This document shows positions 1 through 7,495 of a stretch of 18,010 bases of DNA, piece after piece. The DNA lies in contig CAYLKS010000059.1 in assembly GCA_964384205.1 (NCBI GenBank), forward strand, positions 1 to 18,010, written 5' to 3'. The translations under genes were made by a program, and so were the position numbers. The notes under the pieces are model-generated. The model saw only the letters and a program-made list of their open reading frames with translations, did no database searches and had not been told where the DNA came from. Positions within the stretch are counted from its first letter, which is position 1, and every line of letters starts with the position of its first letter. Source of the DNA: CAYLKS01 sp964384205 [NCBI: uncultured bacterium] (GTDB lineage: Bacteria > JAGOEH01).

Positions 1-172
1 ATATATAGTTTTTGAAAGTCACCAATTATAATATTGATTTTTTGGCAATTCTATAAAGAGGAGAAATTTTTATTTTTATAATAAGATATAGTAAAATTAG
101 TTAATTTTATATAAATTTGAATTTTTTGTTATATTTTTATAGGTGAGGATTACGTCTTTTTATAATTTATTA

Positions 173-190
173 TTGTTAAATGATTAACAT
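173..190. promoter_or_regulatory. Putative Rex (redox-sensing repressor) operator
   Basis: The sequence is an inverted repeat, TTGTTAA-atga-TTAACAT. It matches 13 of the 14 fixed positions of the operator known for clostridial-type Rex, TTGTTAANNNNTTAACAA; only the last base differs. Rex senses the NADH/NAD+ ratio and typically represses hydrogenase, fermentation and NADH-linked genes. The site lies about 70 bases before the -35 box of the hydrogenase operon. No rex gene is in the window, so regulation by Rex is inferred. Confidence 0.6.
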
Positions 191-261
191 AGTTTTAAAG
201 TGGGTTTAATTTTATCTCAAAAGAAAAAAGAATTGAATATAATTTTTTTTATTAAAATATC

Positions 262-289
262 TTGACATTTTTATAAATTGACTTATTAT
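262..289 (+). promoter_or_regulatory. Sigma70-type promoter of the serA-hydrogenase operon
   Basis: A perfect -35 TTGACA (262-267) is followed after 16 bases by TATTAT (284-289), which matches TATAAT at five of six positions. Transcription would start near 296, giving a leader of about 50 bases before the ATG at 348. It is the only strong promoter I see ahead of the seven-gene run. Confidence 0.65.
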
Positions 290-347
290 ATTACTACAAC
301 ATTGTTTAAAAAATCACAATAGAAATATTTAAGACGGAGGATTTAAT

Positions 348-1256
348 ATGAAGATTTTAGTATGTGATGCAATTGCAGATAGTGCAATTGAACAGTTTAA
401 ATCAAAAGGGTTTGAGGTTGATATTAAAACAGGGATGTCTCCTGAAGAATTAGCAGAGGTTATAGAGCCTTATGATATTATAATTGTAAGAAGTGCAACA
501 AAGGTGAGAAAGGTAGCAATTGATAAAGCAAAGAATTTGAAAGTTATTGCAAGAGGTGGAGTAGGTCTTGATAATATTGATGTAGAATATGCTAAATCTA
601 AGGGAATCAAAGTTGTTAATACTCCAGCAGCAAGTTCTGCATCTGTTGCGGAATTAGCTTTAGCGCATATGTTAGCAATTTATAGATTTCTCCCTCAAGC
701 AAATATTACTATGAGACAGGGGCAATGGAATAAAAAAGCATACAAGGGATTGGAGTTATCTGGGAAGACATTAGGAATTATTGGTATTGGGAGGATTGGT
801 CAGGAATTAGCAAAACGAGCTAATGCATTAGGGATGAAGGTAATTGCTTATGATGCTTTTATTAAAGAAGCACCATTAGATTTTATTAAAATGGTAGAAA
901 AAGAAGAGTTATTGAAAAATTCAGATATTATTTCTCTTCATATTCCTTTTATCAAAGAGCAGGGACCTACTATCACAGCAAAAGAATTTGAATTAATGAA
1001 AGAAGGAGCTGTATTAATTAACTGCGCAAGGGGCGGTGTAGTTGATGAAAAAGCATTATTAGATGCATTGAATTCTGGTAAGTTATTTGGAGCAGGTATT
1101 GATGTTTTTGAAAAAGAACCAACAGATAATACAGAATTAATTAATCATCCAAAAGTAAGTGTTACACCACATATTGGGGCATCTACAAAAGAAGCACAAG
1201 CAAGAATTGGAGAAGAATTAGTGAGGGTAATCGTTGAAGAGGTAAATAAAATGTAA
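348..1256 (+). CDS. serA: D-3-phosphoglycerate dehydrogenase-like 2-hydroxyacid dehydrogenase (short form)
   Basis: This is an NAD(P)-dependent D-2-hydroxyacid dehydrogenase, most likely oxidising 3-phosphoglycerate in the first step of serine synthesis. The nucleotide-binding loop GIGRIG is at residues 146-151. The catalytic triad of the family is present: Arg228 in NCARGG, Glu257 in EKEP and His275 in TPHIGAS. At 302 residues it is the short form, with no C-terminal ACT or ASB regulatory domain, so feedback by serine through that route is unlikely. The ATG has GGAGG 7 bases upstream. It is first in the operon, 24 bases before the hydrogenase subunit genes and with no terminator between; no serC or serB is nearby. 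A glyoxylate/hydroxypyruvate reductase or another 2-hydroxyacid dehydrogenase is the main alternative, because substrate cannot be read from motifs. Confidence 0.85.
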   Translation: MKILVCDAIADSAIEQFKSKGFEVDIKTGMSPEELAEVIEPYDIIIVRSATKVRKVAIDKAKNLKVIARGGVGLDNIDVEYAKSKGIKVVNTPAASSASVAELALAHMLAIYRFLPQANITMRQGQWNKKAYKGLELSGKTLGIIGIGRIGQELAKRANALGMKVIAYDAFIKEAPLDFIKMVEKEELLKNSDIISLHIPFIKEQGPTITAKEFELMKEGAVLINCARGGVVDEKALLDALNSGKLFGAGIDVFEKEPTDNTELINHPKVSVTPHIGASTKEAQARIGEELVRVIVEEVNKM

Positions 1257-1280
1257 CAACCTATTAAAAGGGAGGCTGTT

Positions 1281-1781
1281 TTGTTAGACATTCTTAAAGA
1301 TGTCAAGCCCGATGAACTAACAGAGGAGGAGAAATTTGGGCTTTTAGACAAGGTTATTGATTATTATAAGGAAGAGTCTGGTGCTTTAATTATGATTTTA
1401 CATCAGGCACAGGGGATTTTTGGATATCTTCCTATGAAAGTACAAAAATACATTTCAGAGAAAACAGGAATTCCTCTTAGTGAAATTTACGGAGTGGTGA
1501 CTTTTTATTCTTTTTTTACAATGGTTCCAAGAGGGCGACATACAATTAGAGTATGTCTTGGAACAGCTTGTTATGTTAGAGGGGGTAAAAAGATAATAGA
1601 ATATCTTAATAATGAATTAGGCATTGATATCGGAGAAACAACAAAGGATTTAAGATTTTCATTAGAAGTAAATCGATGTCTTGGGGCATGTGGTCTTGCA
1701 CCTGTAATGGTTATTGATGAGGAGGTATATCCGAGGGTAAAAGTGACAAAACTGCCTGAAATTCTTTCAAAATATGATTAG
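1281..1781 (+). CDS. hndA: NuoE-like [2Fe-2S] subunit of NAD(P)-linked [FeFe] hydrogenase (HndA/HydC type), copy 1
   Basis: This is a thioredoxin-fold [2Fe-2S] protein of the NuoE/HndA/HydC family, 166 residues. An N-terminal helical part (about 1-80) contains the family motif GVVTFYSFF near 71-79. The cluster ligands are all visible: Cys92 and Cys97 (CLGTAC), then Cys133 and Cys137 (CLGAC). In bifurcating hydrogenases this subunit sits against the NuoF-type flavoprotein and holds a cluster near the FMN. The start is TTG at 1281, with GGGAGG (1270-1275) at good spacing and no better upstream start. It lies 24 bases after the SerA-like gene and 11 bases before the HndB-like gene. It differs clearly from the second NuoE at 7011, so the two are not a recent duplication. 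Confidence 0.9.
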   Translation: MLDILKDVKPDELTEEEKFGLLDKVIDYYKEESGALIMILHQAQGIFGYLPMKVQKYISEKTGIPLSEIYGVVTFYSFFTMVPRGRHTIRVCLGTACYVRGGKKIIEYLNNELGIDIGETTKDLRFSLEVNRCLGACGLAPVMVIDEEVYPRVKVTKLPEILSKYD

Positions 1782-1792
1782 AGGGGGTAAAA

Positions 1793-2152
1793 ATGGCGAA
1801 ACTTACTTTAGAAGACTTAAGGAAAATTAAAGAGGAGCACCAGCAAATATCAAAGGAAAGAAGTGATCAGTTTGATAAAAAAATTATAGTTCATATGGGA
1901 ACTTGTGGTATAGCAGCAGGTGCAAGAGAAGTTTTAAAAGCTGCTATGGAGGAAATTGCAAAAAGAGGGCTGAAAGATATTGCAATTACTCAAGCAAATT
2001 GTATTGGATTATGTGATAGAGAGCCTGTTGTAACAGTGCAAATTGGTGATCAAGAGGTAAAATATGAATTTATGTCCCCGGATAGAATTAGAAAGGTGAT
2101 AAATGATCATCTCATCAATGGACAGGTAGTGGAAGCTTTTTTGGTGAAGTAA
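1793..2152 (+). CDS. hndB: HndB-like thioredoxin-fold [2Fe-2S] protein of the hydrogenase complex
   Basis: This small protein (119 residues) belongs to the thioredoxin-like ferredoxin group found as HndB in the tetrameric HndABCD hydrogenase. Residues 1-28 are a charged helical lead. The fold follows, with MGTCGIAAGA at 35-44 and CIGLC at 70-74. Only three cysteines are visible (Cys38, Cys70, Cys74). By alignment with the N-terminal domain of the next protein, the first of the usual four ligands is Val33. From memory, this three-cysteine pattern is common in HndB proteins. The ATG is preceded by a strong GAGGGGG. The gene sits 11 bases after NuoE copy 1 and 24 bases before the NuoF fusion. 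It probably contacts or relays electrons to the flavoprotein subunit; its exact role is not established. Confidence 0.8.
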   Translation: MAKLTLEDLRKIKEEHQQISKERSDQFDKKIIVHMGTCGIAAGAREVLKAAMEEIAKRGLKDIAITQANCIGLCDREPVVTVQIGDQEVKYEFMSPDRIRKVINDHLINGQVVEAFLVK

Positions 2153-2176
2153 ATCTATAAAGGGAGGCTGTAATTA

Positions 2177-5100
2177 ATGGAATTATTTCGATTACAAGTA
2201 CTAATATGTGCAGGTGGTGCATGTATTTCTTCTGGGAGTAAATCTATTTTTCAGGTAATGGAAGAGGAACTGCGCAACCGTAATTTGACTGATGAGGTGA
2301 AATTAATTCAAACAGGTTGTGTTGGTTCTTGTGATATTGGTCCTGTAATGATTGTTTACCCTGAAGGTATTTTTTATCAGAAATTGAAACCAGAAGATGT
2401 GCCTTTAATTGTTGAAGAACATTTTATCAAGGGTAGGCCTGTTAAATCATTACTTTATAAAGAAAAAAGTACACAAAAAGAAGTAGAAAAATATAGAGAT
2501 ATTGATTTTTTTAGTAGGCAGGTTAAAGTTGTTTTAAGAAATAGTGGTATAATTGACCCAGAAAAAATAGAAGAATATATAGCCAGAGATGGTTATCAAG
2601 CATTGGCTAAAGTTTTGACTGAAATGAAACCGGAAGATGTTATTGAATCCATTAAAATATCAGGGCTTAGAGGCCGTGGTGGCGGAGGTTTTCCAACTGG
2701 TATAAAATGGGAATTTGCAAGAAAGAGTCCTGGTGATATAAAATATGTTGTTTGTAATGCAGATGAGGGTGATCCAGGTGCTTTTATGGATAGATCAGTA
2801 CTTGAAGGCGATCCTCATTCTGTTATAGAAGCTATGACAATAGCAGGATATACAATTGGAGCAAAGCAGGGTTATATTTATGTTAGAGCAGAATACCCAT
2901 TGGCTATAGAAAGATTAAGTCATGCTATAAAGCAGGCTCGAGAATATGGCCTTTTGGGTGATAATATATTAGGGACAGATTTTTCTTTTAATCTTGATAT
3001 TAGAGTGGGAGCTGGGGCGTTTGTTTGTGGTGAAGAAACTGCACTACTTCATTCTATTGAAGGTAAAAGAGGCATGCCACGTCCACGCCCACCATACCCA
3101 GCTGTTCAAGGTTTATTTGATAAACCTACTTTAATTAATAATGTTGAAACTTATGCTAATATTCCTCCTATAATTTTAAATGGAGGAGAATGGTATGCTA
3201 AATGGGGTACGGAAAACAGTAAAGGTACTAAAGTATTTGCATTAGCAGGGGCTATTAATAATACAGGGCTTATAGAAGTGCCTATGGGAATTTCACTGGG
3301 AGAGATTGTTTATGATATTGGTGGTGGAATTCCAAAAGGTAAAGAGCTAAAAGCAATTCAAGCTGGTGGCCCGTCTGGTGGTTGTATTCCAAAAGAATAT
3401 CTCTCCACACCAGTGGATTATGATTCTATTAAGAAATTAGGTGCTATTGTAGGTTCTGGTGGATTAATTGTTTTAGATGAAGATACTTGTATGGTTGATC
3501 TTGCAAGGTTTTTCATGGATTTTATTGTTGAAGAATCATGTGGTAAGTGTACTCCATGTCGTGTCGGTACGAGAAAAATGTTACAAATTTTAAATAAAAT
3601 AACAAGAGGCGAAGGCACTTTAGAGGATCTTGATTTATTGATTAAATTGGGAGAACAGATTTCTAAGACCGCTTTATGTGGTTTAGGTCAGACAGCAGCA
3701 AATCCAGTTTTAAGTACAATTAGATATTTTAGAGAAGAATATGAGAAACATATTTTAGAAAAAAGATGTGAAGCAGGGGTTTGTTCTTCATTATATATTT
3801 CTCCATGCCAGAATGCTTGTCCTCTTGAAATAGATGTACCATCTTATGTTGCTTTGATAGGAGAGGGCAGGTTTAAGGATGCTTTAAGTGTTATAAGAGA
3901 AAGAACTCCACTACCGGGTATTTGTGGAAGAGTATGTCATCATCCATGTCAGAGCAAATGCCGACGTGGTCAGACAGATGAGCCAGTTGCAATTAAATGG
4001 CTCAAGAGATTTGCAGCTGATTGGGAAATTAAAAACCAGCCTTATACACATATTCCAGTACCTGTGAAAGATAGAATAGAAAAAGTGGCAATTATAGGTA
4101 GTGGACCAGCGGGGCTTACAGCAGCTTATGATTTAGCATTAGAAGGTTTTAAAGTAACTGTTTTTGAAGCAATGCCAAAGCCAGGTGGAATGTTGAAATG
4201 GGGGATTCCAGATTATAGATTACCTTCCGAGATTTTAGATTATGAAATTAGATATATAGAAAAAATGGGAGTTGAAATTAAATGTAATACAAAAGTTGGT
4301 AAGGATATAGCATTTGAAGAAATAAAGAAAGAATATGATGCTATATTTATAGCAGTTGGAGCACAAAAGAGTATTAAATTGAATGTTCCAGGTGAAAATT
4401 TAGAAGGCGTTATTCATGGAGTAGATTTTTTACGTAAAGTAAATGGAGGAGAAGAAGTTGCTATTGGTAATAGCGTAGCTGTAATCGGTGGTGGTAATGC
4501 TGCGATTGATTCTGCGAGAACCGCTTTACGGCTTGGTGCAAAAGAAGTTACAGTTGTTTATAGACGATTAAAAGAACAGATGCCAGCTGATAAAGAAGAG
4601 ATCAGGCAAGCAGAAAAAGAAGGAGTAAAATTTATCTTTTTAGCTGCTCCGGTTAAAATTTTAGGTAAGAATAAAGTAGAGGCTATCGAATGTGTTAAAA
4701 TGGAGTTAGGTCCATTTGATAAATCTGGTAGAAAAAAACCAGTTCCTATAGAAGGTTCTAATTTTGTGATATCTGTTGATACTGTAATTCCGGCTTTAAG
4801 TCAAAAGACAGATCTTGATTTTGTTCCTGAAGATGAATTTAAGATTAGTAAATGGGGAACATTTGAAGTAGATAGATTAACTTTATATACAGGTGTAGAT
4901 GGTATTTTTGCAGGTGGTGATGCAGTAACAGGTCCTTCAACTGTTACAGGTTCTATGAGACATGGACATATTGCTGCAAAATACATCAAAAAATATCTTG
5001 ATGGTGAGGAAGTTAGGTTTGAATATGAGCCTTTTCATAAAACTGAGATTCCTGTTCCTGAACCATCTGATGAAGAGATTATAGAACAACCTCAGAGAGT

Positions 5101-5224
5101 TATGCCTACATTACCAGTATCTCAGCGTTTAGGAAGAGATTTTGCTGAGGTTGAACTGGGCTATTCTGTAGAATTAGCAATGGCAGAAGCCCAAAGATGT
5201 TTAAGATGTGATAGAACTGAATAA
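2177..5224 (+). CDS. NuoF-type (HydB/HndC) flavoprotein fused to a GltD/NfnB-like FAD-NAD(P) module
   Basis: This is a 1015-residue two-part protein. Residues 1-90 are a thioredoxin-like [2Fe-2S] domain with four ligands (Cys11, Cys16, Cys48, Cys52). Residues about 115-530 are the NuoF core: the FMN-site loop GRGGGGFPTG at 166-175, the NADEGDPGAFMDR segment at 194-206, and [4Fe-4S] ligands Cys455, Cys458, Cys461 and Cys501. Residues 531-620 replace the ferredoxin-like tail of HydB with a GltD-type iron-sulfur domain (Cys531, 536, 544, 548 and Cys583, 587, 591, 595). Residues 636-945 form a flavoprotein module: FAD loop GSGPAG at 641-646, NAD(P) loop GGGNAAIDSA at 771-780 and second FAD motif AGGDAVTGP at 912-920. 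A CxxC (1008-1011) ends it. The NuoF part would oxidise or reduce NAD(H). The GltD part resembles the NADPH-handling half of NfnAB or glutamate synthase. The ATG has AGGGAGG 9 bases upstream. Confidence 0.88.
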   Translation: MELFRLQVLICAGGACISSGSKSIFQVMEEELRNRNLTDEVKLIQTGCVGSCDIGPVMIVYPEGIFYQKLKPEDVPLIVEEHFIKGRPVKSLLYKEKSTQKEVEKYRDIDFFSRQVKVVLRNSGIIDPEKIEEYIARDGYQALAKVLTEMKPEDVIESIKISGLRGRGGGGFPTGIKWEFARKSPGDIKYVVCNADEGDPGAFMDRSVLEGDPHSVIEAMTIAGYTIGAKQGYIYVRAEYPLAIERLSHAIKQAREYGLLGDNILGTDFSFNLDIRVGAGAFVCGEETALLHSIEGKRGMPRPRPPYPAVQGLFDKPTLINNVETYANIPPIILNGGEWYAKWGTENSKGTKVFALAGAINNTGLIEVPMGISLGEIVYDIGGGIPKGKELKAIQAGGPSGGCIPKEYLSTPVDYDSIKKLGAIVGSGGLIVLDEDTCMVDLARFFMDFIVEESCGKCTPCRVGTRKMLQILNKITRGEGTLEDLDLLIKLGEQISKTALCGLGQTAANPVLSTIRYFREEYEKHILEKRCEAGVCSSLYISPCQNACPLEIDVPSYVALIGEGRFKDALSVIRERTPLPGICGRVCHHPCQSKCRRGQTDEPVAIKWLKRFAADWEIKNQPYTHIPVPVKDRIEKVAIIGSGPAGLTAAYDLALEGFKVTVFEAMPKPGGMLKWGIPDYRLPSEILDYEIRYIEKMGVEIKCNTKVGKDIAFEEIKKEYDAIFIAVGAQKSIKLNVPGENLEGVIHGVDFLRKVNGGEEVAIGNSVAVIGGGNAAIDSARTALRLGAKEVTVVYRRLKEQMPADKEEIRQAEKEGVKFIFLAAPVKILGKNKVEAIECVKMELGPFDKSGRKKPVPIEGSNFVISVDTVIPALSQKTDLDFVPEDEFKISKWGTFEVDRLTLYTGVDGIFAGGDAVTGPSTVTGSMRHGHIAAKYIKKYLDGEEVRFEYEPFHKTEIPVPEPSDEEIIEQPQRVMPTLPVSQRLGRDFAEVELGYSVELAMAEAQRCLRCDRTE

Positions 5225-5229
5225 AAAAT

Positions 5230-5234
5230 GGAGG
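5230..5234 (+). promoter_or_regulatory. Shine-Dalgarno sequence that fixes the hydrogenase start
   Basis: GGAGG lies 9 bases before the ATG at 5244. The frame is open further upstream to an ATG at 5208, but that start would overlap the end of the NuoF fusion, lacks a ribosome binding site and would add twelve residues (starting MIELNKK) that do not resemble a ferredoxin N-terminus. Confidence 0.8.
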
Positions 5235-5243
5235 ATTTTTAGT

Positions 5244-6995
5244 ATGGAAAAAGTAACTATTACTATAGATGGGCAAAAAGTAGAAGTTCCAGCAGGAACT
5301 AGGGTATTGGATGCAGCAGCTATTGCTGGTATTAAAATTCCTACTTTATGTGCATATAGTGCTTTGGATTATTATCCTGGTGCATGTAGAGTATGTATTG
5401 TACAAGTTGAAGGGATGAGAGGTCTTCAGGCATCATGTGCATTACCTGTTAGAGATGGAATGGTTATTTCTACAAGATCAAAAGAAGTAATTGAAGCAAG
5501 AAAAACTGTGATTGAATTGCTTTTATCAAGTGGCGTTCATGATTGTAATACATGCCCAAGAAATAATAATTGTGAACTTCAAACATTAGCTGAGATGTAT
5601 AATATTAGAACAAATCCTTATGGAAATGCTCTTGTAAATAAAAGAGAAAAGGGAAAAGATGATGCAGGCCCCGCACTTGTAAGGGATTATGATAGATGTA
5701 TCTTATGTGGTAGATGTGTTCAAACTTGCGCTGTTGTGCAAACAGTTAATGCAATTGATTTTGCTGATAGAGGATATAAGGCACATATTTCTGCAGCAGG
5801 TTTTCCGAATATAGTAGATTCTTATTGTATTAATTGTGGACAATGTATTTTAGCTTGTCCTGTAGGCGCATTATATGAAAAAGAAGATGTTGATAATGTT
5901 ATAGATGCTATAAATGATCCAGAAAAAATTGTTGTTGTTCAAACAGCACCAGCCACAAGAATTTCATTGGGTGAAGAATTAGACATGCCTTATGGTTCGA
6001 TCGTAACAGGTAAAATGGTTGCTGCACTAAGAAGATTAGGATTTAAATATGTTTTTGATACAGATTTTTCTGCTGATTTAACAATTATTGAAGAAGGGCA
6101 TGAATTAATTCATAGAATACAAAATGGTGGCACATTGCCGATGATAACATCTTGTTCACCGGGTTGGATTAGATTTTGTGAAACATTTTATCCTGATTTA
6201 CTTGATCATCTTTCAACATGTAAATCACCGCAGCAGATGATGGGCGCTGTAATAAAAGCTTATTGGGCAAAAAAAGTAGGAATAGATCCTTCTAAAATAG
6301 TTTCTGTATCTATTATGCCATGTACAGCTAAGAAATATGAATGTCAGAGACCTGAAATGAGATCTTCAGGCTATCAAGATGTTGATTATGTTTTAACAAC
6401 AAGAGAATTAGGAAGATGGATCAGGCAGGCTGGTATTGATTTTTCAAAACTCCCTGAAGAACATTATGATGATCCTTTAGGGGAATCATCAGGCGCTGGA
6501 GTTATTTTTGGAGCAACAGGTGGTGTTATGGAAGCTGCTTTACGTACTGTATATGAGGTTATTTTAAACAAGCCATTGCCAAAGATTGAATTTGAAAGTG
6601 TACGTGGAGAGCAAGGAGTTCGTGAAGCTGTTATTGATTTGGATGGAAAAGAGGTAAAAGTTGCTATTGCTCATGGATTGGGTAATGCAAGAAAACTTTT
6701 AGATAAAATTAGAGCAGGTGAATGTGATTATACTTTTATAGAAATTATGACATGTCCTGGTGGATGTCTTGGTGGAGGCGGACAACCTATTCCTACTAAT
6801 ACTGAAATACGCGCAAAAAGAACTGAAGCTATTTATAGAGCAGATGAAGGTTTACCTATTAGAAAGTCTCATGAAAATCCATCTATTAAAAAGATTTATG
6901 AAGATTATTTTGAAAAACCGTTAAGCGAAAAATCACATCATTTATTACATACTCATTATACTCCACGACCTGTGATTGTCCCTAATGATAACTAA
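5244..6995 (+). CDS. hydA: [FeFe] hydrogenase catalytic subunit (HydA/HndD type)
   Basis: This subunit interconverts H2 with protons and electrons at the H-cluster. It has 583 residues from the chosen start. A plant-type [2Fe-2S] domain comes first (Cys36, 48, 51, 65). Next is the His/Cys [4Fe-4S] segment (His99, Cys101, Cys104, Cys110), then two ferredoxin clusters (Cys152, 155, 158, 162 and Cys195, 198, 201, 205). The H-cluster motifs follow: L1 TSCSPGW at 302-308, L2 MPCTAKKYE at 358-366 and L3 with Cys504 and Cys508 in EIMTCPGGCLGGGG. A small-subunit-like C-terminal part (about 515-575) is fused on, with KSHENP and LLHTHY. L1 differs from the usual TSCCPGW by Cys to Ser, and L3 has Thr instead of Ala before its first Cys. 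It starts 19 bases after the NuoF fusion. Maturases are not in the window. Confidence 0.95.
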   Translation: MEKVTITIDGQKVEVPAGTRVLDAAAIAGIKIPTLCAYSALDYYPGACRVCIVQVEGMRGLQASCALPVRDGMVISTRSKEVIEARKTVIELLLSSGVHDCNTCPRNNNCELQTLAEMYNIRTNPYGNALVNKREKGKDDAGPALVRDYDRCILCGRCVQTCAVVQTVNAIDFADRGYKAHISAAGFPNIVDSYCINCGQCILACPVGALYEKEDVDNVIDAINDPEKIVVVQTAPATRISLGEELDMPYGSIVTGKMVAALRRLGFKYVFDTDFSADLTIIEEGHELIHRIQNGGTLPMITSCSPGWIRFCETFYPDLLDHLSTCKSPQQMMGAVIKAYWAKKVGIDPSKIVSVSIMPCTAKKYECQRPEMRSSGYQDVDYVLTTRELGRWIRQAGIDFSKLPEEHYDDPLGESSGAGVIFGATGGVMEAALRTVYEVILNKPLPKIEFESVRGEQGVREAVIDLDGKEVKVAIAHGLGNARKLLDKIRAGECDYTFIEIMTCPGGCLGGGGQPIPTNTEIRAKRTEAIYRADEGLPIRKSHENPSIKKIYEDYFEKPLSEKSHHLLHTHYTPRPVIVPNDN

Positions 6996-7010
6996 TAAAG
7001 GGAGTTTGTT

Positions 7011-7484
7011 ATGGCTATTTTAACTGAAGAAAAAAAAGAACAAATAGATAAAATTATAGAGAAATATGATATTAATGATGGAGCATTATTAATGCTCTTA
7101 AAAGAAGTTCAAGAATTATTTGATAATTCTTTGCCAGTTGATGTGTTAGATTATATTGGACATAAATTAGAACGACCATTATCTCAATTATATGGAGTTT
7201 CAACTTTTTATAGTATGTTTTCTAATAAGCCTAGAGGTAAGTATATTATTAGAATTTGTGAATCACCTCCGTGCCATTTAATGGGCAGTGACTCGATTAT
7301 CGATTGTGTGAAAAGAGAATTGGGAATTGATGTAGGAGAGACAACAAAAGATGGCAAATTTACTCTGGAGACATCAAGCTGTCTTGGAATATGTGCTGTT
7401 GCCCCTGCAATGATGATTAATGATCAGATGTATGGAAACCTCACACCAGATAAAATCAAACAAATTTTATCAAGTATGCATTAA
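7011..7484 (+). CDS. NuoE-like [2Fe-2S] subunit, copy 2
   Basis: This is a second thioredoxin-fold NuoE-family protein in the same operon, 157 residues. The four ligands are intact: Cys83 and Cys88 (CESPPC), then Cys124 and Cys128 (CLGIC). The family motif GVSTFYSMF is at 62-70, and GETTKDGKFTLE near 109-120 is typical. CESPPCHLMG is closer to some complex-I-like NuoE proteins than the CLGTACYVRG of copy 1. GGGAG (7000-7004) precedes the ATG by 6 bases. It follows the hydrogenase by 15 bases and is followed after 11 bases by the second NuoF, with which it very probably forms an NADH-reacting NuoEF pair. Confidence 0.88.
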   Translation: MAILTEEKKEQIDKIIEKYDINDGALLMLLKEVQELFDNSLPVDVLDYIGHKLERPLSQLYGVSTFYSMFSNKPRGKYIIRICESPPCHLMGSDSIIDCVKRELGIDVGETTKDGKFTLETSSCLGICAVAPAMMINDQMYGNLTPDKIKQILSSMH

Positions 7485-7490
7485 GGGAGG
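7485..7490 (+). promoter_or_regulatory. Shine-Dalgarno sequence that fixes the second NuoF start
   Basis: GGGAGG sits immediately after the TAA of NuoE copy 2 and 5 bases before the ATG at 7496. An in-frame GTG at 7490-7492 would give two extra residues, but it overlaps the last G of this ribosome binding site and so is unlikely to be the start. Confidence 0.8.
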
Positions 7491-7495
7491 TGATT

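Larger units (their letters stand above)
1..347. other. AT-rich regulatory region upstream of the serA-hydrogenase operon
   Basis: No convincing coding sequence is visible. The stretch is very AT-rich and carries the Rex-like operator (173-190), the sigma70-type promoter (262-289) and the Shine-Dalgarno sequence of the first gene (GGAGG, 336-340). A TATAAT hexamer at 161-166 lies just upstream of the Rex-like site and could be a second -10 element, but I see no good -35 at the right distance. A purine-rich AGAGGAG near 58-64 looks like a ribosome binding site but has no start codon behind it. Confidence 0.6.

Noticed and set aside
1-347. Tail of an upstream gene at the left edge
   Set aside because: All frames are interrupted by stops within short distances and composition is intergenic; nothing supports coding sequence.
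3418-3618. Open frame on the minus strand inside the NuoF fusion
   Set aside because: It is the antisense shadow of a well-defined conserved gene, with no promoter or ribosome binding site; the same holds for other antisense frames within serA, the second NuoF, yqeY, glnA and the TonB receptor.
5208-5243. Longer start for the hydrogenase at ATG 5208
   Set aside because: It overlaps the end of the NuoF fusion, has no ribosome binding site and adds residues unlike any ferredoxin N-terminus. ATG 5244 has GGAGG at correct spacing and begins with a typical MEKVTITIDG.
7490-7495. GTG start for the second NuoF at 7490
   Set aside because: The GTG overlaps the GGGAGG ribosome binding site itself; ATG 7496 is correctly spaced from it.
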